Numbered from the stretch's first letter, positions 7,240 to 18,272 are shown. The stretch is DNA of 64,000 nt from JACVRW01 sp963803245 (GCA_963803245.1 CAWDLI010000017.1:1-64000), one strand, 5' to 3'. The notes: generated from the letters alone by a model not told the origin. A program made the numbers and translations.

Positions 7240-7701
7240 ATGAAGGTGCACCTGCTGGAACGCGAGCAGCACGTCCCGGCTCCGCCCGGCGAGGTGTTCG
7301 CGTTCTTCGCTGACGCCCACAACCTCGAGGCGATCACCCCGCCCTGGCTCGGCTTCCGGGTGCTCACCCCGGGACCGATCGAGATGCGCCGGGGCGCCCT
7401 CATCGAGTACCGCCTCGCGCTCCACCGTATTCCCGTCCGCTGGCTCACCCGCATCGAGGAATGGACGCCCGGGCGCGGCTTCGTGGACGCTCAGGTGCGA
7501 GGCCCGTACCGGCTCTGGCATCACACGCACACGTTCACCGCGCACGACGGAGGCACGCTCGTCGGCGACCGCGTGCGCTACGCGCTACCGCTCGGCCTTC
7601 TTGGCGCGGCCGCTCACCGGGCCTTCGTGCGGCGTGACCTCGAGCGCATCTTCGACTTCCGCAGAGCGGCCATTGGGCCGAAGCTTCACAAAGTAAAGTA
7701 A
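7240..7701 (+). CDS. SRPBCC (START/Bet v1-like) family protein
   Basis: 153 residues forming one SRPBCC ligand-binding domain. It opens with VHLLEREQHVPAPPGEVFAF, then FFADAHNLEAITPPWLGFRV, and later LVGDRVRYALPLGLLGAAAH with a long C-terminal helix (RRDLERIFDFR), as in CoxG/YndB-like proteins that bind hydrophobic molecules. ATG 7240 has no clear Shine-Dalgarno sequence. The next ABC exporter gene begins 8 nt after its stop, so it probably shares a transcript; a role in lipid or hydrophobic-compound handling is inference. Confidence 0.82.
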   Translation: MKVHLLEREQHVPAPPGEVFAFFADAHNLEAITPPWLGFRVLTPGPIEMRRGALIEYRLALHRIPVRWLTRIEEWTPGRGFVDAQVRGPYRLWHHTHTFTAHDGGTLVGDRVRYALPLGLLGAAAHRAFVRRDLERIFDFRRAAIGPKLHKVK

Positions 7702-7709
7702 GAAGGCTG

Positions 7710-9469
<1,760 letters not shown>

Positions 9470-9473
<4 letters not shown>

Positions 9474-11239
9474 GGCGACTGTGGAGCATCCTTCGCGGGG
9501 AGCGGCGCCGCACGCGCAAGCTGCGGCATCTGTTCACGCTGTTGCGGCCCTACCGGACGCGCGTGATCCTCACGCTGGTGGCCCTGACGGTGGCCACCGC
9601 CGCCGCGCTCGTTCCCCCCTACCTCGCCGGCCAGGCCGTCGACGCGATCACCGACAAGGACTCTGGCCAGCTGACGATCCTCCTGATCGTGTTCATCGGC
9701 GCGGCGCTGCTCAACTGGGGCGCGACCTACGTCCAGACCTTCCTGATCAACTGGGTCGGGCAGCGGGCTCTGCAGGACCTGCGGATCCAGATCTTCCGCC
9801 ACCTCCAGCGGCTGTCGATCGGCTTCTACTCGCGCAACAAGGCCGGGGTGCTGATCTCCCGTCTGACGAACGACGTGCAGGCGCTCGACCAGCTCGTGAC
9901 CGAGGGCATGCAGACGCTCTTCTCCTCGACGCTCACGCTCATCGGCATCACGGTGATCCTGCTGCTGCTCGACCCGGCGCTCGCGCTCGTCACGTTCCTG
10001 ACCTTCCCGCTCCTCCTGCTCGGCAGCGTCATCTTCCGGATCGCATCGTCGGGCGCGTACCGCCTCACCCGCGAGCGGATCGCGCTCGTGACCGCCTATC
10101 TGCAGGAGACGCTCTCGGGCGTGCGCGTCGTCCGCGCCTTCGGCCAGGAGGGCCGTCACGTCCGGCGCTTCGCGGAGCTGAACGACCAGCATCGAGAGGC
10201 GAACATGCGGACGGTCAACCTGAACGCCGCCTACTTCCCGGCGGTCGAGCTGCTGTCCACCGTCGCCACAGCGGTGATCCTGGTCTACGGCGGGAACCGG
10301 GTGCTGGGCGGCCAGGCGTCGATCGGCGTGCTCGTGTCGTTCGTCTTCTACCTCCAGAGCTTCTTCGACCCGATCCAGTCGCTCTCGCAGCTCTACACGA
10401 CCTACCAGGCCGGCATGGCCGCGCTCGACAAGATCTTCGAGTTGCTCGACGAGGAGCCCGACATCCGCGACCGGCCGGACGCGCTCGAGCTGCCGCCGCT
10501 GCGCGGCGAGATCGAGTTCGACGACGTGACGTTCGCGTACGGGGAGAGCGAGCCCGCGCTGCGCGAGGTGTCTCTGCACGTCCCGCCGGGCCAGACGCTG
10601 GCGCTCGTGGGCGCCACGGGCGCCGGGAAGTCCACCCTCGCGAAGCTGGTGGCCCGCTTCTACGACCCGGACCACGGCCGGGTGCTCGTGGACGGCCACG
10701 ACCTCCGCAACGTGACCGAGCAGTCACTTCGCTCGCAGCTCGGCATCGTGCCCCAGGAGAGCTTCCTGTTCTCGGGCACGATCCGCGACAACATCGCCTT
10801 CGGCCGGGCCGGGGCCACGGACGCCGACGTGACGGCCGCCGCCGCGGCGGTGGGCGCCGACACCTTCATCGAGCGCCTTCCCGAGGGCTACGACACCGAG
10901 GTCGGCGAGCGCGGAGGGCACCTCTCCGCCGGCCAGCGCCAGCTCGTGGCGTTCGCGCGCGCGGCCGCCGCGGACCCGCGCGTGCTGATCCTTGACGAGG
11001 CCACCTCGAACGTGGACGTGCGCACCGAAAGGCAGATCGAGCACGGTCTCCGCCGGCTGCTCGCTGGACGCACGGCTCTCGTGATCGCCCACCGGCTCTC
11101 CACCATCCGCGGCGCGGGGCGCATCGTGGTGCTCGACGGCGGCCGGATCGCCGAGCAGGGCACGCACGACGAGCTGCTGGCGGCCGACGGCGCCTACGCG
11201 CGCCTCTATCGCGACTGGGCCGACCAGGCCGCCGCCTGA
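9470..11239 (+). CDS. ABC exporter half-transporter, subunit 2
   Basis: 589 residues. Six transmembrane helices (about 30-330) and a nucleotide-binding domain with Walker A GATGAGKST near 380, signature LSAGQ near 484 and canonical Walker B ILDEATS near 505, then the switch histidine in VIAHRLSTI. It supplies the intact Walker site and the altered signature of the heterodimer. It is coupled to subunit 1 by a 4-nt overlap. tRNA-Gln follows 64 nt after the stop. Confidence 0.93.
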
Positions 11240-11286
11240 AGTGCGCGAGCAGCCGGCTTGGCCGGTGCGCCGCGATGGCAACTGGC

Positions 11287-11292
11287 TATCCT
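11287..11292 (+). promoter_or_regulatory. -10 element of tRNA-Gln
   Basis: TATCCT in the context GGCTATCCT, ending 11 nt before the tRNA; the same context precedes tRNA(CAT). Confidence 0.55.
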
Positions 11293-11303
11293 GATCACCC
11301 CCT

Positions 11304-11374
11304 TGGGGGGTCGTCTAATGGCAAGACGCCAGCCTCTGGAGCTGGTTATCGGGGTTCGAGTCCCTGCCCCCCAG
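11304..11374 (+). tRNA. tRNA-Gln (CTG)
   Basis: 71 nt. Acceptor TGGGGGG pairs with CCCCCCA; the D arm is GTC/GAC; anticodon stem GCCAG/CTGGT-type encloses loop CTCTGGA with anticodon CTG. The T arm is CGGGG-TTCGAGT-CCCTG. CCA is not encoded. Clear glutamine tRNA. Confidence 0.93.
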
Positions 11375-11396
11375 CCTCAGCCCGTCGCCGCCCGTA

Positions 11397-12206
11397 CTAC
11401 GCGGCGCGTGCAGCAGGCACGAGTCGCAGCCGCTCCGGGAGGAACGGCACCACCGCCCGCCTGACGTACTCGCCGCCGGCCCGCACCAGCGCCTTGCGCA
11501 CGAAGGCCGGCGGGAGCGCCGCGAAGCCGTACTCGTCGCGGATCCGGTCGGGCAGCAGGGCGATGGTGATGAAGTTGACCGTCTCCACGAGCGGCTGCAG
11601 GTAGACCGGCACCGGGGGCTCGAGCACGATCGCCCGCGCCCGCTCGCGCGCCCACGGGGTCACGTGGAGCCGCTCCCCACCGAGCATCTCCTCGCGGTAG
11701 TCGTCCAGGTCAGTGAGCGTCCGCGGCATGTCTGCCTTGCGCAGCCCGAACAGCCGCCCCACGACCTTGTAGTCCTCCCAGTAGGCGGCCTCCTCGGCGC
11801 GCGAGAGCCGCCCGACGTAGTTGCGGTAGACCACGAGTCCGGAGTCCACGAGCGAGAACAGCACCCACAGCAGCAGCTCCGGATCGTCGGCGCGGTAGGG
11901 AGTACCCGCCGGATACGGCCCGGCCGGCTCGGTCAGGCGCCCGTTCACGCGGCGGTGCATGGCACGCACACGGCGCGTCACGCGGTCGGCGGAGGCCCTC
12001 GAGCCGAACCCGATCGTGCCCATCACCTGGGCGGTCCTCGCCAGCCGCTCGTAGGGCTCGTCGATCGCCGCCGTGTGCGCCAGCAGGCCGGCCACGGCCA
12101 GGGGGTGCGCCGCCTGCATCAGGAGCGCGCGCGGTCCGGACAGCGCCAGGGCCCGCTCTCCGTGGATGCGGCGCAGCATGGAGCGGTCGTCGAAGTAGCC
12201 GGGCAT
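11397..12206 (-). CDS. DUF2236 / MpaB-like oxygenase-family protein
   Basis: 269 residues, soluble. The N-terminal block RRIHGERALALSGPRALLMQAAHPLAVAGLLAH is the hallmark of the MpaB/latex-clearing-protein/DUF2236 family, whose studied members bind heme b and act as oxygenases or peroxidases; here that activity is only inferred. Helical middle region with DDPELLLWVLFSLVDSGLVVYRNYVG also fits. It is monocistronic, and points at tRNA-Gln, whose end is only 22 nt from the stop. ATG 12206. Confidence 0.83.
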   Translation of the reverse strand: MPGYFDDRSMLRRIHGERALALSGPRALLMQAAHPLAVAGLLAHTAAIDEPYERLARTAQVMGTIGFGSRASADRVTRRVRAMHRRVNGRLTEPAGPYPAGTPYRADDPELLLWVLFSLVDSGLVVYRNYVGRLSRAEEAAYWEDYKVVGRLFGLRKADMPRTLTDLDDYREEMLGGERLHVTPWARERARAIVLEPPVPVYLQPLVETVNFITIALLPDRIRDEYGFAALPPAFVRKALVRAGGEYVRRAVVPFLPERLRLVPAARAA

Positions 12207-12329
12207 GGTTGAGTCAGCCTAGGGCGCGGCGAGCGCCGCGGCGGGCGGGTCCTGTCTCCGTCGCGCGTTCCCGTTGAGACCCTGAAACGGGTCACTCCGG
12301 GAACTCGCAACGTCGCCACCCGCCCGAGA

Positions 12330-12362
12330 GGCGCCCTGCTGGTTCACCTGCACCAGGGCGCC
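12330..12362 (-). terminator. Hairpin after ECF sigma gene
   Basis: GGCGCCCTG (12330-12338) pairs with CAGGGCGCC (12354-12362), a perfect 9-bp GC-rich stem 65 nt downstream of the ECF stop. No long U tract follows. Probable terminator of the leftward transcript. The rest of the 220-nt gap 12207-12426 holds no gene that I can see. Confidence 0.5.
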
Positions 12363-12426
12363 CGATCCCTTGCTTCTTGAGCGATGTCGACCCCGGCGCC
12401 GTACCTGTTCCATGCCGGCGATGCGA

Positions 12427-12939
12427 TCAGGCTGCGGTGGACAGGGATTCGCGGGCCTTCTGGAGGCCCAGGCGCAGCCGGCTCTTCGCGGTTCCGAGCG
12501 GGACCCCCGACGCCTCCGCGATCTCGGCGGCCGACAGGCCCTTGCCGAACGCCAGCAGGACCGCCTCGCGCTGCCGGGGCGGAAGCTCCGCCACCGCAGC
12601 CAGCACGCGGCCGCGCTCGTCCCGGCGCACCGCCGCCTCGATCGGGCCGTCGTCGGTCCCGGGACGCGCCTCGTCGCGGTAGCCGAGCCGCTCCACGGCC
12701 GAACGGGCTGCGGTCTGGGTGCGCATCCGGTCGACGGCGCGGCTGCGGGCCATCATCGCGACATAGCCTGCGAGGCTGCCGCGCTCCGGGTCGAAGAGGT
12801 CCGGCTTGCGCCAGAGCGCCAGGAACACGTCCTGCACGACGTCCTCCGCGGCGGCGGGATCGCCAAGCACCCGGACCGCGCTGGAGAATGCACGCGCACG
12901 GTGCGCGTCGTATGCGGCGGAGAACTCGGAGGCACCCAT
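12427..12939 (-). CDS. ECF-family RNA polymerase sigma factor
   Basis: 170 residues: sigma region 2 (FSAAYDAHRARAFSSAVRVL, AAEDVVQDVFLALWRKPDLF, then GYVAMMARSRAVDRMR) and region 4 (LPPRQREAVLLAFGKGLSAA, GVPLGTAKSRLRLGLQKARE). Closest in style to SigK/SigL-like ECF factors. No anti-sigma gene adjoins it. It is divergent from a MerR-DICT regulator over a 48-nt region with symmetric promoters, so that regulator probably controls it. This resembles the LitR/LitS pairing of streptomycetes, although the sensor domain here differs. Targets unknown. Confidence 0.9.
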   Translation of the reverse strand: MGASEFSAAYDAHRARAFSSAVRVLGDPAAAEDVVQDVFLALWRKPDLFDPERGSLAGYVAMMARSRAVDRMRTQTAARSAVERLGYRDEARPGTDDGPIEAAVRRDERGRVLAAVAELPPRQREAVLLAFGKGLSAAEIAEASGVPLGTAKSRLRLGLQKARESLSTAA

Positions 12940-12987
12940 AGCTCAACACACTGTAGCGATTTACCGATACGTAGTGTGTAACTCTCG
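12940..12987. promoter_or_regulatory. Symmetric divergent promoter/operator, ECF and MerR-DICT genes
   Basis: Inverted repeat ACACACT (12946-12952) and AGTGTGT (12973-12979) with a 20-nt spacer. It overlaps -10 candidates for both genes: TACAGT on the minus strand (12950-12955) and TAGTGT on the plus strand (12972-12977). Each -10 ends exactly 10 nt before its ATG. A dimeric MerR-type regulator bound here could repress or twist both promoters; inference. Confidence 0.6.
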
Positions 12988-13806
12988 ATGACGCTCACAA
13001 TCGGACAGCTAGCCCAGCTCACCGGCGTCCAGCCCGGCACCCTTCGCATGTGGGAGTCGCGCCACGGGTTCCCGCGCGCCGAGCGGCTGCCGAGCGGGCA
13101 CCGCCGCTACCCCGAGGGCGAGGTGGAGCGCGTGCTCGAGGTCGTCCGGGCGCGCGACGGGGGCCTCTCGCTGGCCGCCGCCGTGGAGCGCCTTGCCCCG
13201 GCCGGAAGCCGCGATCCGGAGACCTCCATCTACGCCGGGCTGCGCCGGCGGCGCCCCGACCTTCACCCCTATCCGGTTCCGAAGCACCTGCTCGTGGCGG
13301 TGTCCCACGCCATCGAGGACGAGTCCTCGGCACACGGCGCCCGCGCCGTCCTCCTGGGCTCCTTCCAGCGCGAGGCGATCTACCGCGCCGCCGAGCCGCG
13401 CTGGCGCGAGTTCTCACGCAGCGCCGAGCTGGCCGTCGCGCTCGCCGACTTCGAGCGGCCGGCCACCCCCGCGGACGGACCGATCGAGGTGCCGATCGGG
13501 CACGACCACCCACTCGCGTCCGAGTGGGCGATCGTCTGCGACGCGCCAGGGTTCTCAGCCTGCCTGGCCGGGCGCGAGCGCCAGGTCACCGGCGAGCGCG
13601 TCTTCGAGGTGCTCTGGTCGGTCGAGCCCGAGGTCGTGCGCGACGCCGCGCTGATCGGCCTGGAGCTGGCGAGCGCGCGGATGCCGGAGCTCGCCGGCCG
13701 TGTGCCGGAACGCCTGTCGAGTCCCCCGGACCCGGACCGGGCCGCGGTGGCCCGCGCCACCTCGATCACCAACCGGATCCTCGCCTACGTGGCGGCAGTG
13801 GGTTAG
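12988..13806 (+). CDS. MerR-family regulator with DICT-like sensory domain
   Basis: 272 residues. The N-terminal MerR winged helix is complete: LTIGQLAQLTGVQPGTLRMW, then ESRHGFPRAERLPSGHRRYP. The remainder is not a cobalamin domain. Its SHAIEDESSAHGARAVLLGSFQREAIYRAAEPRWRE and later GERVFEVLWSVEPEVVRDAA match the DICT sensory domain found with GGDEF, two-component and light-related MerR proteins. DNA-binding repressor or activator responding to an unknown, possibly light or redox, cue. Its gene overlaps the convergent FAD reductase gene by 4 nt. Confidence 0.83.
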   Translation: MTLTIGQLAQLTGVQPGTLRMWESRHGFPRAERLPSGHRRYPEGEVERVLEVVRARDGGLSLAAAVERLAPAGSRDPETSIYAGLRRRRPDLHPYPVPKHLLVAVSHAIEDESSAHGARAVLLGSFQREAIYRAAEPRWREFSRSAELAVALADFERPATPADGPIEVPIGHDHPLASEWAIVCDAPGFSACLAGRERQVTGERVFEVLWSVEPEVVRDAALIGLELASARMPELAGRVPERLSSPPDPDRAAVARATSITNRILAYVAAVG

Positions 13807-15032
13807 AGCCCGGCGAGCTCGGTGCCGAGATCGGCCAGCGCAGCCGCGTCGCGCGGTGCCCGGTCGACGATGAAGCGGCGCCCGTGCTCGAGGTCGTCCG
13901 AGCGCCCGACCGAGAGCGCGGCCGTTATCCGCCCGCCGTCGTGCCAGAAGACGGAGAACTCGCCCTCGTCCAAAGAGCCGCGCACGACCGGCTCGCCCTT
14001 CCCAGGTCCGATGTACTCGAGCGACGCCCAGTCGGCCAGGTCGGAGAAGAAGTAGGGCACGACCTCGTGCGCCACCCCCCGCCCGATCATGTTGAGGGCG
14101 GCGGTATGGCCCTGGTTGGCGGCCACGTCCCAGTGCTCGAGGCGCAGGCGACGGCCGTGGATGGTGCTCTCGTACTCGCAGATGTCGCCTGCGGCGAACA
14201 CGCCGGGCGCCGAGGTCTCGAGTCCGGACGAGCAGCGGAGCCCACCGGTCTCGCCGAGCTCGAGCCCGGCGGAGCGCGCGAGCATGACGTCGGGCGACAC
14301 GCCGACGCCGACGACGACGAGGTCGCATTCGAGCTCTCGACCGGAGCTCGTGACCACCTTCGTCACCCGGCCGTCCTCGCCCTCGAAGCGGTCGAGCTCG
14401 TCTCCCCCGTAGAGCTCCACCCCGTGGTCCTCCAGCAGACCGTGGAAGAAGCCCGCGATCTCCTTGCCGAACTGGCGCTCGAGGGCCACGTCCTCGAGCA
14501 TCACGATCGAGCACTTGACTCCGAAGGCCGCGGTGAGCGAGGCGGCCACCTCGCACCCGATGTAGCTCCCGCCGATCAGCACCGCCCTCTCGGCCTTCTG
14601 GGCATCGGCGCGAATCGCGTCCGAGTTGGCCAACGCCCGCAGGTAGTGGATGCCGTCGAGGTCGCAGCCGTCCACGCGCAGGCGACGGACGTTGGCGCCG
14701 GTGGCCAGGAGCGCCTTGCCGAAGCCCACGGTCTCCTTCGTCGACAGCGTCGCGACGCGCTCGGCCGTGTCGAGCTTCATCACGCTCGTCCGGGTCAGCA
14801 CCTCGACCCCCTGCTCCTCCCACCAGCCCTCCGGGCGGTAGAGCGCGTCGTCGCGGCTCTCCTCCCCGCGGAGGTAGCCCTTCGACAGCGGGGGCCGGCT
14901 GTACGGAGGGTCGGGCTCGCGCCCGACGATCAGGATGCTGCCGTCGGCGCCCTCCTCACGTAGCCAGCGCGCGCAGCTCCCGGAGGCCAGGCCGCCCCCC
15001 ACCAGCAGATAGTCGACCGAACGGTCGGGCAC
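13803..15032 (-). CDS. FAD-dependent NAD(P)H (ferredoxin/rubredoxin-type) reductase
   Basis: 409 residues, two-dinucleotide-binding-domain flavoprotein. FAD motif VGGGLASGSCARWLR at residues 11-25; LLATGAN near 110; NAD(P)H motif GGSYIGCEVAASL near 155; second FAD motif GVFAAGDICEYES near 280. The C-terminal 85 residues form a reductase dimerisation-type domain. No redox-active CxxC, so it resembles ferredoxin/rubredoxin or AIF-like reductases rather than disulfide reductases. It may feed electrons to an oxygenase. The gene starts 3 nt beyond the end of the neighbouring trkA-type open frame. Confidence 0.85.
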   Translation of the reverse strand: MPDRSVDYLLVGGGLASGSCARWLREEGADGSILIVGREPDPPYSRPPLSKGYLRGEESRDDALYRPEGWWEEQGVEVLTRTSVMKLDTAERVATLSTKETVGFGKALLATGANVRRLRVDGCDLDGIHYLRALANSDAIRADAQKAERAVLIGGSYIGCEVAASLTAAFGVKCSIVMLEDVALERQFGKEIAGFFHGLLEDHGVELYGGDELDRFEGEDGRVTKVVTSSGRELECDLVVVGVGVSPDVMLARSAGLELGETGGLRCSSGLETSAPGVFAAGDICEYESTIHGRRLRLEHWDVAANQGHTAALNMIGRGVAHEVVPYFFSDLADWASLEYIGPGKGEPVVRGSLDEGEFSVFWHDGGRITAALSVGRSDDLEHGRRFIVDRAPRDAAALADLGTELAGL

Positions 15033-15035
15033 GCG

Positions 15036-15710
15036 TCAGGCCGCGGGTGCCACGCGGCTGGTGAACAGCTCCGTGACCCGGTCCTCGATGCCCACGTCGA
15101 GCACGAGCAGGACCTCGTCCCCGGGCTGCACCATCGAGTCTCCGGTCGGCACGAAGCCGCCGCCGTCGCGCAGGATCGAGATCACGAGGGAGCCGTTGGG
15201 CAGCCCCAGATCGCTGACCTTCTTGCCGGCCGCCTCGCAGTCGTCGGCCACCTCCAGCTCGATGATCTCGAGCCGCTCCTCCGGCAGGTCGAGCAGGTGC
15301 ACCAGGCCGTACTTGGGCACCTCGTGCTCGATCAGCCGCAGGATCAGGTCGGTGGCGGAGATGGCGGGCTTGACGCCCAGCAGCTCGAAGTGCTCGAGGT
15401 TCCGCGGGTTGTTGCAGCGCGCCACCACGCGCGACACGCCGTACTTCTCGCGCGCCACCTGTGAGATCAGGATGTTGTCCTCGTCGTCGCCGGTCACGGC
15501 GATCACGAGGTCCGAGCGCTCGATGCCGGCGCGCTCGAGTACCCAGAGCTCGGATCCGTCCCCGTAGAGCACGCTGTGCTCGAGCTCCTCCTCGACCACT
15601 GCGTAGCGGCGCGAGTCCGACTCGAGCACAGTCACCTCGTGGCCCTTCGCGATCAGCTCGCGCGCAAGGTTCCAGCCCACCTTCCCGGCTCCCACGATGA
15701 GCACGTACAT
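15036..15710 (-). CDS. trkA: TrkA-type K+ transport NAD-binding regulator (RCK_N + RCK_C)
   Basis: 224 residues, cytosolic. N-terminal RCK_N Rossmann domain (MYVLIVGAGKVGWNLARELI; VTGDDEDNILISQVAREKYG) binds NAD(H). The C-terminal TrkA-C domain spans about residues 140-224 and includes NGSLVISILRDGGGFVPTGD. These proteins gate potassium channels or transporters. It lies 2 nt after a shorter TrkA gene and before two APC/USP permeases. The same gene order, two trkA-like genes beside an APC permease, occurs in mycobacteria (ceoB/ceoC with the neighbouring permease, Rv2690c-Rv2692). Confidence 0.9.
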   Translation of the reverse strand: MYVLIVGAGKVGWNLARELIAKGHEVTVLESDSRRYAVVEEELEHSVLYGDGSELWVLERAGIERSDLVIAVTGDDEDNILISQVAREKYGVSRVVARCNNPRNLEHFELLGVKPAISATDLILRLIEHEVPKYGLVHLLDLPEERLEIIELEVADDCEAAGKKVSDLGLPNGSLVISILRDGGGFVPTGDSMVQPGDEVLLVLDVGIEDRVTELFTSRVAPAA

Positions 15711-15712
15711 CG

Positions 15713-16159
15713 CTAGCCGGAGACTCCCTCGAAGCGGATCTGCCCGCGCACCGCGGCCTCGAGCAATTCGATGGCGGTCTGGGTGGGACAGACCGTCTGA
15801 AGTCCCTGTTCGGCGTACCAGCGGGCACGGTGCGGATCGAGCACGCGCACCACGACCCGGTCGACCTCGAAGCGCCGCTTGGCGATCTGGGCGACCACGA
15901 GGTTCGTGTTGTCGCCGTCGGTGGACGCCACGAACGCGTCCGCCTGATCTATGCCCGCCGCGAGCAGCGCGTCGATCTCGAGCGCGGTGCCGACGGTGAA
16001 GCGCCCGCCGCGCTCCTCCCAGCCCTCGGAGTACCTGCGATCGAGCAGCGCGATGGCCTCGGGGTCCTCATCGAGCACCGAGACATCGTTGCCCTCCGCG
16101 AGCATCGAGTGGGCAATCGCGGACCCCACCCGTCCGCAGCCGACGATCAGAACGAACAT
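15713..16159 (-). CDS. trkA: TrkA-N domain protein, first of tandem pair
   Basis: 148 residues: a single RCK_N domain (MFVLIVGCGRVGSAIAHSML; DAFVASTDGDNTNLVVAQIA) with a short tail and no TrkA-C domain. Probably partners the longer TrkA encoded 2 nt downstream to form a mixed regulatory ring. ATG 16159 is preceded by TAGAGT (16169-16174) with a 9-nt gap and no ribosome-binding site, a near-leaderless arrangement. It heads the operon. Confidence 0.88.
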   Translation of the reverse strand: MFVLIVGCGRVGSAIAHSMLAEGNDVSVLDEDPEAIALLDRRYSEGWEERGGRFTVGTALEIDALLAAGIDQADAFVASTDGDNTNLVVAQIAKRRFEVDRVVVRVLDPHRARWYAEQGLQTVCPTQTAIELLEAAVRGQIRFEGVSG

Positions 16160-16232
16160 TCGGATTCCACTCTACAAAGCCGCAGCCGCCGAGCAGCCAC
16201 CGCGGGCACGGGCTTGCCGCCGCGGGTGCGGA

Positions 16233-18272
16233 CTACGGGAGGACGCCCTCGCGCACCGTGTCCTCCCCGGAGGGCGGCGCGGTGAGGATCACCGTGCAGT
16301 TGGCCTTCTCCACGACGTAGCGCGTGGTCTCCCCGATGAAGCGGTCGCGGGTACGGCCGCGGCCGCCCAGCAGCGCCCCGCCGCGCACCCTCGTCGGCTC
16401 CTCGGCGGCGAGCACGATGGCCTCCACCCCGCGCCGGCGCGCCTCCGAGACGATCGCCTGCCCGACCGTGCGGCCGCGCACCATCGCGGTTGCCACCTCC
16501 ACGCCCTCGTACTCCTCGCCGACCTCCTTGGCGCGAGCCAGCACGCGCTTCGCCTCAGCCACCCGCTCGTCGGGCACGCGCGCGTCGAGCGGCAGCGACA
16601 TCGGGATCTCGAAGACGAAGAGCGCCTCGAGGATGGCGCCGCCCTCGCCGTCGTCTGCGTGCTCCGCGGCGAGACGGCCGGCGGTGCCGACGATGTCGTC
16701 GTCGAGCGCCTCGCCGAACACCGGCACGAGGATGCTTCCGTACTCGGCCTCGTTCACGTCCTGGAGCGCCGTGGCCGGGATCGTGAAGCGCTTCCGCAGG
16801 GACTTGCCCTGCCCGCGCCGGTAGATCGTGTAGAGGGTCACGCCGATCAGCATCCACACGCCGCCGACCACGCGCGCGCCCTCGTGCACGGCGATGATGC
16901 TGACCCAGGCAGCCAGTGAGAACAGAGCCCCCACGACCGCCGGCAGCGGCACGGTGCCCTTCCGGAACCTGAACGAGAGCGGCAGGCGGAACGCGCTCGG
17001 GCGGCCGGCTTCGCGGAAGCGCAGGGCGATCACCGACATGTGCGCGATCGCGAAGGTCAGCATCGCGCCGAACGCGAAGATCCCGGCGAGGAAGTCCATG
17101 TCGTTCGGGAGCGCCAGCCCGAAGGCGATCAGGGCCGCCGCCGTGATCACGACGTACGGGGTTCCGCGGCGCGGATGGAGTCGCCCGATCGCGCTCGGGA
17201 TCTGGCGGTTGGTCGCGAGCGAGTAGGCGAGCCGCGAGAGCCCGAGCATCTGCCCGTTCATCGCGACGAGGAGCGTGGCCCCAGCCACGGCGCCGACGGC
17301 GTAGCGCGCCGTGTCCTTCAGCCACGCCGGGTCGAGCGCCGACACCATGCCGAGCACGGGAGCCTGCTCGAACGTGGAGCTGAGGGCCGTGTGCCCATCC
17401 TCTACCGGTATCGCGATCACCGCGGCCGTCGAGACCCCAACGAGCAGGACCACCGCGGCGCCCGCGCTCACGAGCACGAAGCGCTTGAGCCCGCGGCGGC
17501 CCACGCGCACCTCGCCCGCCAGTCCCGACGCGGCCTCGATCCCGATCATCGCCCCGGTGGCGACGACGGTCGCGAAGATCGCGTCCTCCCAGGTCGGCCG
17601 GGAGCCGAGGTCCACGGTGTCGAAGACGACGCCGAGGTCCCAGAGCTGGGCGAACACGAGCGCCGACGCCACGACGAGCAGCGCGATCCCGACCAGCGAC
17701 AGGCGCAACACCGTCCGGAGCCGCTCGGCGCTCAGGCCGCGGATGTTCGCCACGGCCACGAAGACCATCGCGAGGGCCGCGATGAGGGTCTCGACGTAGC
17801 CGTTCCCGAGCTCGCCCCAGAAGGCGGCCAGGTAGTCGGAGATCGCCACCGCGGCCAGCGCCATGACGATCAGGTAGTCGAGGAGGATCGCCCAGCCGGC
17901 GATGAAGCTCCAGAACTCGTCGAACGCGTAGCGCGCGAACGTCGAGGCCCCGCCGCGCTCCGGATGGAGGGAGTTGCCCTCCACGTAGGTGGCCATCGTG
18001 ATCACGAAGAAGCCGGCCGAGATGAGGAACACGACCGGCGTCAGGCCAAGCGCGTCCCCGGCCACCACCCCGACCGAGAAGAAGATCGAGGACACGATCG
18101 CGCTCAGGGTGATCGCGAGCAGCGCCGGCTCGCCGAGGCCACGGGCGAGGATCGCGTCGGCGCGCACGGTCCCGCGGGCGATGCGGGCGCCCGCCCTCCC
18201 CGAGCCGCGCCGCAGGCCCTCGCGGGCTCGTGCGCCTCGCTCGTGCCGGCCGTCGCCCCCGGCGGGGCTCAC
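16233..18272 (-). CDS. APC-superfamily permease with C-terminal universal-stress domain
   Basis: 679 residues. Twelve predicted membrane segments between about residues 45 and 490 (for example LAITLSAIVSSIFFSVGVVA; WSFIAGWAILLDYLIVMALA). These are followed by a UspA-like domain (YGSILVPVFGEALDDDIVGT to VEKANCTVILTAPP). The fusion is known from KimA-type K+/H+ symporters and mycobacterial APC permeases. With adjacent trkA genes, a K+ uptake role is the best inference, though amino-acid transport is possible. The N-terminal 30 residues before the first helix are Arg-rich. GTG start overlaps the preceding small gene by 4 nt. Confidence 0.83.
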   Translation of the reverse strand: MSPAGGDGRHERGARAREGLRRGSGRAGARIARGTVRADAILARGLGEPALLAITLSAIVSSIFFSVGVVAGDALGLTPVVFLISAGFFVITMATYVEGNSLHPERGGASTFARYAFDEFWSFIAGWAILLDYLIVMALAAVAISDYLAAFWGELGNGYVETLIAALAMVFVAVANIRGLSAERLRTVLRLSLVGIALLVVASALVFAQLWDLGVVFDTVDLGSRPTWEDAIFATVVATGAMIGIEAASGLAGEVRVGRRGLKRFVLVSAGAAVVLLVGVSTAAVIAIPVEDGHTALSSTFEQAPVLGMVSALDPAWLKDTARYAVGAVAGATLLVAMNGQMLGLSRLAYSLATNRQIPSAIGRLHPRRGTPYVVITAAALIAFGLALPNDMDFLAGIFAFGAMLTFAIAHMSVIALRFREAGRPSAFRLPLSFRFRKGTVPLPAVVGALFSLAAWVSIIAVHEGARVVGGVWMLIGVTLYTIYRRGQGKSLRKRFTIPATALQDVNEAEYGSILVPVFGEALDDDIVGTAGRLAAEHADDGEGGAILEALFVFEIPMSLPLDARVPDERVAEAKRVLARAKEVGEEYEGVEVATAMVRGRTVGQAIVSEARRRGVEAIVLAAEEPTRVRGGALLGGRGRTRDRFIGETTRYVVEKANCTVILTAPPSGEDTVREGVLP

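Noticed and set aside
12278..12293. GACCC/GGGTC short hairpin as a terminator
   Set aside because: Only 5 bp and beside a much stronger hairpin at 12330-12362.
13050..14963. 637-codon plus-strand frame over MerR and the FAD reductase
   Set aside because: Crosses two real genes in a wrong frame; no recognisable protein.
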